From positions 1 to 19,477 of the forward strand of contig JAQTYP010000010.1 in NCBI GenBank assembly GCA_028688235.1: a DNA stretch of 19,477 nucleotides, given 5' to 3'. Positions 13,460 to 19,477 of the stretch are shown here, in pieces. The DNA comes from Methylomonas sp. (GTDB lineage Bacteria > Pseudomonadota > Gammaproteobacteria > Methylococcales > Methylomonadaceae). Each line of letters starts with the position of its first letter. The stretch's first letter is position 1. Made by a program: the position numbers and the translations under genes. The notes under the pieces were generated by a model that worked only from the letters and a program-made list of their open reading frames with translations, was not told the origin of the DNA and did no database searches.

Positions 13460-16400
13460 TTAAAAAGAAAAACTCCAGGTCACGGCAAGGGCACCGTCTC
13501 TGTCGAGTTGCGTCCCGTTGAAGTCGGTCGTTACGGGTTGCAGCCATTCCACGCTGATATTGTTGCCGGCGAATTGGCCATCGGGAATAGTCACATTTAA
13601 CCCTAGGCCTACATCGACGAAGCGGCCGCCATAATTATGGGTAAAATCGACAGGCGAACTCTGTTCATGATTGGCCGAACTTTGGCCCTGTATCTTGTCC
13701 TGCCAGGTATAAACGCCGCGCACCGAAGCCGATAGCCATTCCATGATTTGGTAACTGCCCCAGCCCGTGGCCTGGAACATGTCGCCGTAAGCGTAGCCAT
13801 ACTTGTTTTTTCCAAAACGTTTGGTGCCGTTCAATTGCACGCCCCAGCCCCAATCGTCCGCCTGACCCGAGTAGGTCAGGCTGGGTTTGAAGTCCCAGGT
13901 GCCGCTGCCCAGTTGCATGCCATAGTCCTGCACTACCTCGCTTCCGGGTTGGATCTCGGTGCCTGCTGTGCTTTTTAGCTGGCCTTGCGAGATTTGCGCA
14001 TCGATGCTGCCGGTTGGTGCGCTCATGCCTACGCCGGCATGCAGATGGTGCTTGCCGTCGTCGTGAATTTTGACCAGGGCAGTGACGACGGTGTCGCCGA
14101 TGTCGTTACTGGTGTGCCGGGCGCCGCCGTGACCGTTCTCGATCTCGGGTTGCAGCGAATCGCTCATGCTCATGTCCATGCTCATCAACTGTGGCATGAC
14201 CATCAGGTTCAGCCAGTCGGTGGGCGCGTACATCAAATCCAGCATATGCATTTGCATGTGCATTTTGGTCGGCTTGTACAAACAGCCGGTGGAATTGTCC
14301 GGGCAGGCGTTGGCAATCAACAAGGGATCGCCGACAGGGTCGCTGCCCGACAACATGGAGCCGCTTTGCGCGCCGTATTGGTAGCGGTAGCCTATCATGA
14401 TCCCGTCCGACTGCTCCATCATGTGGCCGAACATCACGCCGGCGGGGACCGGCGCGCCGTGATGGTGGTGCATGTGGTGGCCGGCATGTTCGCCTATCGT
14501 GAAAGGCCGTGCGCCGAAATCGATATTCAGGTTGGCGTGGGCGATGTAATACTCGAAATCGGCGTAATCGCCGACACCGCCGCCGCCCAGTTTCAGGTTT
14601 CCGGAATGCGTGACATACTCTAAGCCTGCTTCCAGCGTGATGCCTCGGGCAAATTGCTTGCTGACCGTCACGCCGCCGCTCAAGTCGCCAAACGCCGACA
14701 AGCGGAAATCGCTGGAGTAATGGCCGTCGGCTCTGGGCGCCAGAAAATAAGGCGCAAAAAAGTCGGCTTGCGACTGCGAGTAATAACGAATACCCGGCGT
14801 TACCGTCCACCCGCCGGGCAGGGATTGATACCATTTCAATTCGAAGGTATGCGAGTTGATGTTCCAATCGTCGGTGTAAAACCGGTAATCCAAATGCACG
14901 GAAGCATCCAGTTCCGGAATATGCTGATTGATGCGATTGGAGAAAGACCACATGTTGCGCCGGTCGGGGCGGACTTCGCGGAATAACTCGGTGCTGACCA
15001 TCTCCAGATTGGTGATGCCGTGCCAATCGAAGGCTTTGCCGTCCTGGTTATTCAGGTTCATTAGATAATATTCTTCGGCGGTCACTTCGCCGCGCACATA
15101 AACATGCTTATAGGGATTGCTCAAATAGCCCGCTTGATTGGTATAACTGCCGCTGAATTGGTATAGGGTGTTTTTGCCGAATACCTGACCGAGGCCGACA
15201 TTGAAATTGTGAAAGGTGCTTTCCGCATCCAAATTGGGATATACGGCGCTATCGCCATGATCGTGCCCAGCGCCGCCATGGGCAGCGCCGCGGGTGATCT
15301 GATTGCTGGTCAGTCCGTAGCCCACCGACAGGGTGGTCAGCTTGTCGTTCAATTCCTGGCTCAGGTTGACCGAACCGAAATTGGATAAAAAGTCCGGTTC
15401 GTCGGATAGGCCGCTGTTGAGCGCCAGGGTGGTATTGTCCCAATAATAGCGCGCGGTAAATTGCGGCATGCTGCGGGTTTCCTGGGGTTGCACCTGAAAA
15501 CGCTGCACGGTGGGATTGCCGCCCGGCACCATCTTGTTGAGGATGTCGTTGTAGAGGGCTATGGTGTTTTGCTTGGCCAGCGATTCGGCAATCAGGGCCT
15601 GAGCCGCGTTAGCCGCGGCTTGGCTGGCTTCTTGTTGGGCTTGCCGGGCCGTTTCCAATGCCGCAATTTCGGCTGATTGTTCCTCCGCCAGACGTTGTGC
15701 GGCTTGTTCCTGATATTGGCTCAGCACTGCCTCATATTCGTTCAGCAATTGATCCAGCGCGCTTAACGCCTCGGCGCTGGACTCGCTGGTTGTCGCCAGT
15801 AGCCGGCGTTGAGCGGACGAAAGCGAGCCATCCTGAGCGATCAAGGCCTGCAATTGTTGCTGCATTTCCAGAACTCTGTCTTGCACCAACGCGGATTGTT
15901 CGGCGTCTTTTGCCTCGGTCAGCGGTTGGATTTGTTGTGCGTGGGCGGCGGCCAAGGCATCCAGCGAGGCCTGGTTTTGTTCGATCAGGGTTTGCAGCGT
16001 GGCCGTGTACTGGGTTTGCAAGGCCTGTAATTGTTGTTCGAGTTTGTCTACGTTGCCGATTTCGCTGTTTTTGCTGGCGTTCAAGGCGCTCAGGTTGGCG
16101 TCTTTGGCTGCCGCCAGTTCCGAAGACAATTGCTGTCTAAACAGGCCGATCAGGCTGTTTTTTTGTTTTTCCAGGGCGTCGAGCTGGTCCAGGTAGCCGT
16201 TGACTGCGGTTAAATAGGCGGGTTCTTCGAGTCCCAGGGCCGCCTTTGCGTCGTCGAAAGTCTTTTCGAGTTCGGCGTATTGGGTTTCGTACTCCGCCGT
16301 TAGAGCGGCGTCAGCGGTGAGCCAGTCTTTTTGGGCCTGCGTAGTCAACGGAGCAAGGACGATATTATCCAGCTTAACGTCGAAAACAATGCCCTCAGGT

Positions 16401-19400
16401 GTGCTGGGATAACCCTTGTAATGAATCCAGACTGCGGCGACATTCTTAAACGCATTACTCAACACGATATTGGATGACGCATCGGTGCCTATCTTGCCGT
16501 CGAAACCATTGGGGACGGAGGCAAGAGCCACCGCGGTGGCATAGCCGTCGGTATTGGTAATCGTTGGATTAACCGCATTGCTGAAGCCGAAAATCTCCCA
16601 TTTCTCTTGTGATCCCAACAGAGCTATATCATCGGGAGTGTCGGAAATACCGTCCGGGTTTTCAGCAGGACCGCCCTCGCCATAGATCAGATTGTCCTCA
16701 GTAATAGGTGCCTTAAAGCGTATCGATTGCAGATCGAAAGCCGAGCCGTCCAATGCCCTGATATAAATGCCCGATGAGTCGGCATGATGTTCTAAAGACC
16801 TGTCGCTCAATCCTCCGCCAACGAAGCTTGATGCCCGGTGAAGGTGGTTGGTGCTGTTGCCATCGCTTGGAGAACCGATCACGAAACCGTCCTCGATATA
16901 GCACGGCGAACCTCCCGTCACGGGGCAGGAGCCGTCGGCTAGCGGCGGCATATTTGCACCATAACCATAGGCGGCGTCAGTCATGATGTTGCTGGGAAAA
17001 TTGATGGTAACCGATTCGGAGTCGGGGCGGGGGCCTAATGCAATCCGTTTTGTATTCTCTTCGGCGGTTAACTTGTTATAATCGCTGTCATATTTGGCTT
17101 CGAGTACCTGCAAATCGGAATTCGTTTGATTAGACAGCAGCGTACCCAGTTGATCGATTTGCGTGTCCAGCTTAGCCTTATAACCGTAGGATAAATCCAA
17201 GGTTTGCATCGCCGATTGATGGAAATCCGAATAGCCGTTCACGATGCTGTGATAAATATCGATGATGGCTTTCTGGCTGCCGCTCAGGTCGGTGTAATGC
17301 TGATCGGTTTTAGCGAGCAGGGCCTGAAAATTGTCCAGATATTTTTTGTCCAGCTCTCCCTTGGCCAGGTTGTACGCGCTTTCCAGCTCGTCCAGCTTGG
17401 TTTGGTAGTCCGCGCTGCCGCCTTCGCCGGGCGACAACGCGGCTTTTTGGGCGGCGTAGTCGTCCTCCAGTAGCTTGATTTTTTCGGCGTAACTGCCGTC
17501 CAGCCCGGTTTTGAAGTTTTCGAATGCCGTATTCCAGGCAATTTGTTCGGCAGAGTTGCCTATCACCGGGGAGATTTTGATATTGTCCACCTTGACATCG
17601 AAAATCGCGCCGTTCGTAGGCGTTTGTGAATAGCCCTTGTAATGTATCCAGACTGCATTGACGTTATTAAAGGTGCTGTCCAGGTTCAGCAGGCCATCGA
17701 AGCCGTTGGCGACGGTTTGGTAGGCCGTACGCGTGGCATAGTTGCTGCCGTCGCCCAAATCCAGGTTGGGATTGCTGGCTTGATTGAAACCCAATATTTC
17801 CCAGCTTCCGCCGGCATCGGGATTGTCCACCGTGATGGGGGCGGAAAAATTCATGCTGTCCAGGCTGAAGGCCGCGCCGCTCAGGGCGCGCAGATAAATG
17901 CCGGTGGAATCGGCATGGTGTTCCAGGGCTTTGTCCTTTAAATCACTGCCGGCGGCTTTGTGTAAATGGGCGGTCGAGTTGGAGGAGTCCGCCACGATGC
18001 CGACGACGAAACCATCTTCCTCGTAACAGCCCGCCAGCCCGCTGCCCGAACATTTGCCGCCCGCGCTAGCCGGGTCGTTGGCGGAGCCCCCATACGAGGC
18101 CAGGGTCATCAATGAGGTCGGAAAATCGATGGTGACGGCGCTATCTATGGTCCTGACGCCCCCTGGTTTTGGGTTTTCGGTTTTATAGGCACTGATTTCC
18201 GCATTTTTTTGATTGAACAGATCGCTTTTGCCGTTTTCGAAGGCCTTGCGCAAGGCGTCCAGTGCGCGGGTGATTTCGGTGTTTGCGTCCGCGGACGCGC
18301 TGTATTCGGCTTCCAGCGCGCTTTTGTCGGCATTGAGTTGGCTCAATAATGGCGCGGCTTCCACTAGATGAGCCTGGGTCAGGCTGTCTATCAAGCTGTT
18401 CAAATAGGCGCTGCTGGCCGGCTTCAATAAGGATTTGTCGTTCAAGTCGGCGATGCCAGCGTCGTAATTCAGCGCCGGGGTAATCAGCCTGGTATTCAAA
18501 AGTTCGATGGCCGCCTCCTGCCTGGCAGCCGTCCAGGCGGGTTTGTCGCTGGTCAGCAGCGTCTGGAGCGCGCTTGCCTGAGTGGCTTCCTCTTTGCCGG
18601 CAAATTGTTCTTTTATCGCGTTGAGTTGCGTCAACAAGCCGGCATCCAGGCTTGCTTGTGACTTCTCGATGATATCGAGCGTGCTCAAATAGTCGCCGAG
18701 AGTCTTCTCCATGACGCCGGCAAACGGGGACAGCGGCGAGAGGATGTTGTCGTTAGCGGCGAATAATGCCGTCTGCAGAGTCGAGCCCTGCGACAGGTCC
18801 GGCATCAGATCGAGTTGGTTGAGCAAAAATGCGTATTCTTTTTGGGTTTGTTGCGTGAGCTGCTGATAGCGGTAAGCGATGCTTTGGGTTTTGGTGGCGA
18901 TTAATTCGGTCGATAGCGTGTTTTGGGTCGTGGCTTGTAGCAGCTTGCTGGCGTAATCGGCTTGTTCCTGAGCGTTCTGGCTGATGATTTGGTTTTTTTG
19001 GATTGTGAACGCTTCTTCCAGCGGCTTTATTTGCGCCGTGTAGTCAGCCGCAATGGCGTTCAATTCAGTTTGCAGCGATTCGCGCTGAGCTGAGATAGCG
19101 GTATTGATCTGCTGGTTGTTTGCGACATAGTCGGTGTCGATCTGTGTCATCAGGGCGTCGAATGCGGTTTGGGCATTGCTGCCCAGTGTCTGGGTCGGCG
19201 CCGGGCTTTCCCCTTTCTCGACGGCTTCCACGGCGTTTTGCACGAAGCTCATGATGGCCGCCTGTTTGTCGATATCGCTGACGGTGCGGGACATTTCGGT
19301 AACGACGGCATCGAGGTAAGCGTCTATCAATTCGGTGCGGTTTTTTCCCCGGAAGAAGGTTTCCAATGCCGTCATGAAGTCGCCGGTCGTTTCGACATAG

Positions 19401-19477
19401 TGGTATATCCCGTCCTTGATGGCGGCTATGGCGATGTTGCCGTCAGGCGGGTTCGTGCCGGTTTCGGCGACCGTCGG
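13460..19477 (-). CDS. Giant envelope protein, 5' partial: coiled-coil-like/jelly-roll passenger fused to DUF3570-type barrel and a second outer-membrane barrel
   Basis: The frame has no stop from the right edge to 13460, giving at least 2005 residues; the true start lies outside. Residues below count from the Met at 19375. 1-407, 605-783 and 1011-1285 are Ala/Gln/Leu/Glu-rich helical, coiled-coil-like stretches. 408-604 and 784-1010 are two copies of a beta-rich module (LEHHADS.GIY.RAL, VWIHYKGY, FDVK.DNI). 1290-1625 matches DUF3570 outer-membrane proteins (RPDRRNMWSFSNRINQHIPE, YRFYTDDWNINSHT, WTVTPGIRYYSQSQADFF), with a His-rich loop HGGAGHDHGD at 1366-1375. 1628-1655 is a His/Met-rich linker (HAGHHMHHHHG). 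1656-1971 is a MetA/transporter-like beta-barrel (MHMQMHMLDLMYAPTDWLNL) ending in TWSFSF, a BAM-type terminal Phe signal. It probably sits in the outer membrane; function unknown. Shortened, separate barrel proteins are the usual form; this fusion is atypical. Confidence 0.85.
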   Translation of the reverse strand, partial: PTVAETGTNPPDGNIAIAAIKDGIYHYVETTGDFMTALETFFRGKNRTELIDAYLDAVVTEMSRTVSDIDKQAAIMSFVQNAVEAVEKGESPAPTQTLGSNAQTAFDALMTQIDTDYVANNQQINTAISAQRESLQTELNAIAADYTAQIKPLEEAFTIQKNQIISQNAQEQADYASKLLQATTQNTLSTELIATKTQSIAYRYQQLTQQTQKEYAFLLNQLDLMPDLSQGSTLQTALFAANDNILSPLSPFAGVMEKTLGDYLSTLDIIEKSQASLDAGLLTQLNAIKEQFAGKEEATQASALQTLLTSDKPAWTAARQEAAIELLNTRLITPALNYDAGIADLNDKSLLKPASSAYLNSLIDSLTQAHLVEAAPLLSQLNADKSALEAEYSASADANTEITRALDALRKAFENGKSDLFNQKNAEISAYKTENPKPGGVRTIDSAVTIDFPTSLMTLASYGGSANDPASAGGKCSGSGLAGCYEEDGFVVGIVADSSNSTAHLHKAAGSDLKDKALEHHADSTGIYLRALSGAAFSLDSMNFSAPITVDNPDAGGSWEILGFNQASNPNLDLGDGSNYATRTAYQTVANGFDGLLNLDSTFNNVNAVWIHYKGYSQTPTNGAIFDVKVDNIKISPVIGNSAEQIAWNTAFENFKTGLDGSYAEKIKLLEDDYAAQKAALSPGEGGSADYQTKLDELESAYNLAKGELDKKYLDNFQALLAKTDQHYTDLSGSQKAIIDIYHSIVNGYSDFHQSAMQTLDLSYGYKAKLDTQIDQLGTLLSNQTNSDLQVLEAKYDSDYNKLTAEENTKRIALGPRPDSESVTINFPSNIMTDAAYGYGANMPPLADGSCPVTGGSPCYIEDGFVIGSPSDGNSTNHLHRASSFVGGGLSDRSLEHHADSSGIYIRALDGSAFDLQSIRFKAPITEDNLIYGEGGPAENPDGISDTPDDIALLGSQEKWEIFGFSNAVNPTITNTDGYATAVALASVPNGFDGKIGTDASSNIVLSNAFKNVAAVWIHYKGYPSTPEGIVFDVKLDNIVLAPLTTQAQKDWLTADAALTAEYETQYAELEKTFDDAKAALGLEEPAYLTAVNGYLDQLDALEKQKNSLIGLFRQQLSSELAAAKDANLSALNASKNSEIGNVDKLEQQLQALQTQYTATLQTLIEQNQASLDALAAAHAQQIQPLTEAKDAEQSALVQDRVLEMQQQLQALIAQDGSLSSAQRRLLATTSESSAEALSALDQLLNEYEAVLSQYQEQAAQRLAEEQSAEIAALETARQAQQEASQAAANAAQALIAESLAKQNTIALYNDILNKMVPGGNPTVQRFQVQPQETRSMPQFTARYYWDNTTLALNSGLSDEPDFLSNFGSVNLSQELNDKLTTLSVGYGLTSNQITRGAAHGGAGHDHGDSAVYPNLDAESTFHNFNVGLGQVFGKNTLYQFSGSYTNQAGYLSNPYKHVYVRGEVTAEEYYLMNLNNQDGKAFDWHGITNLEMVSTELFREVRPDRRNMWSFSNRINQHIPELDASVHLDYRFYTDDWNINSHTFELKWYQSLPGGWTVTPGIRYYSQSQADFFAPYFLAPRADGHYSSDFRLSAFGDLSGGVTVSKQFARGITLEAGLEYVTHSGNLKLGGGGVGDYADFEYYIAHANLNIDFGARPFTIGEHAGHHMHHHHGAPVPAGVMFGHMMEQSDGIMIGYRYQYGAQSGSMLSGSDPVGDPLLIANACPDNSTGCLYKPTKMHMQMHMLDLMYAPTDWLNLMVMPQLMSMDMSMSDSLQPEIENGHGGARHTSNDIGDTVVTALVKIHDDGKHHLHAGVGMSAPTGSIDAQISQGQLKSTAGTEIQPGSEVVQDYGMQLGSGTWDFKPSLTYSGQADDWGWGVQLNGTKRFGKNKYGYAYGDMFQATGWGSYQIMEWLSASVRGVYTWQDKIQGQSSANHEQSSPVDFTHNYGGRFVDVGLGLNVTIPDGQFAGNNISVEWLQPVTTDFNGTQLDRDGALAVTWSFSF
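16346..17026 (-). repeat. Jelly-roll-like module, copy 2, inside the giant protein
   Basis: Residues 784-1010. It mirrors copy 1 in order: SVTINFPSNIMTDAAYGYGA, cysteines C817/C825 with the same spacing, IEDGFVIG, NHLHRA, LEHHADSSGIYIRAL (861-875), WEIFGF, NGFDG, VWIHYKGY (982-989), FDVKLDNI (998-1005). It is about 30 residues longer, mainly from an acidic Gly/Pro insertion near 895-918. The helical stretch after it also resembles the one after copy 1, so the duplicated unit is about 370 residues. Confidence 0.75.
17564..18154 (-). repeat. Jelly-roll-like module, copy 1, inside the giant protein
   Basis: Residues 408-604 of the giant protein. It begins with DSAVTIDFPTSLMTLASYGG, has a cysteine pair C442/C450 (seven residues between), then EEDGFVVG, AHLHKA, LEHHADSTGIYLRAL (484-498), WEILGF, NGFDG, VWIHYKGY (575-582) and ends FDVKVDNI (592-599). 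The alternating pattern and DNI ending resemble beta-sandwich domains of sorted extracellular proteins. Confidence 0.75.

Noticed and set aside
13985..14623. 212-codon plus-strand frame opposite the giant gene
   Set aside because: It is antisense to strongly recognisable barrel coding sequence and has the His/Val/Gly-rich look of a shadow frame.
14106..15026. 306-codon minus-strand frame in another phase within the giant gene
   Set aside because: Its product is Arg/His-rich with no domain, overlapping the DUF3570 and second-barrel coding region entirely.

Overview
The window looks like the chromosome of a gammaproteobacterium, most likely a methanotroph or close relative (Methylococcales). 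Three things point there: the order ribB-ribH-nusB-thiL-pgpA, which is typical of Gammaproteobacteria; a MoxY/MoxX-like sensor-regulator pair; and surface proteins including a VPLPA/PEP-CTERM protein and a methionine/histidine-rich outer-membrane protein. Moderate GC and several families of palindromic dispersed repeats also fit. The genus assignment is inference; no rRNA or tRNA gene is present.

Layout. 1-2643 (+): housekeeping operon with the 3' end of ribB(A), then ribH, nusB, thiL and pgpA, with overlapping or near-touching genes. 2657-6260 (-): a membrane-anchored HEAT-repeat protein, an intrinsic terminator, a secreted GlcG/HbpS-type haem-binding protein, a small Met-rich exported protein, a palindromic repeat (A1) and a TolC-family outer-membrane factor. 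6405-7286 (+): galU, divergent from tolC. 7287-7789: about 500 bp without a credible gene, mostly a structured repeat (C). 7790-9735 (+): a NarL-type two-component system with a 4-bp overlap. 9766-11298 (-): a TPR-sulfotransferase fusion, convergent with it. 11299-13459: repeats A2 and B1, a terminator, a PEP-CTERM-type surface protein (11823-12737, -), its long leader and candidate promoter, then repeats A3 and B2. 13460 to the right edge (-): one enormous open frame, at least 2005 codons and still open at the window edge.

The giant protein is the most unusual object here. Three alanine/glutamine-rich, coiled-coil-like stretches alternate with two copies of a jelly-roll-like module. These are followed by a DUF3570-type beta-barrel, a His/Met-rich linker and a second MetA/transporter-like barrel ending in Phe. 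It looks like an outer-membrane-anchored passenger or tether with two barrels in one chain, possibly handling metal (copper). That function is inference.

The leftward genes form an envelope theme: exported haem-binding and Met-rich proteins, TolC, a sorted surface protein, a sulfotransferase and the giant barrel protein. GalU supplies UDP-glucose for the polysaccharide that exosortase-type surface proteins usually accompany. Three palindromic repeat families are concentrated between these envelope genes and are absent from the housekeeping operon.
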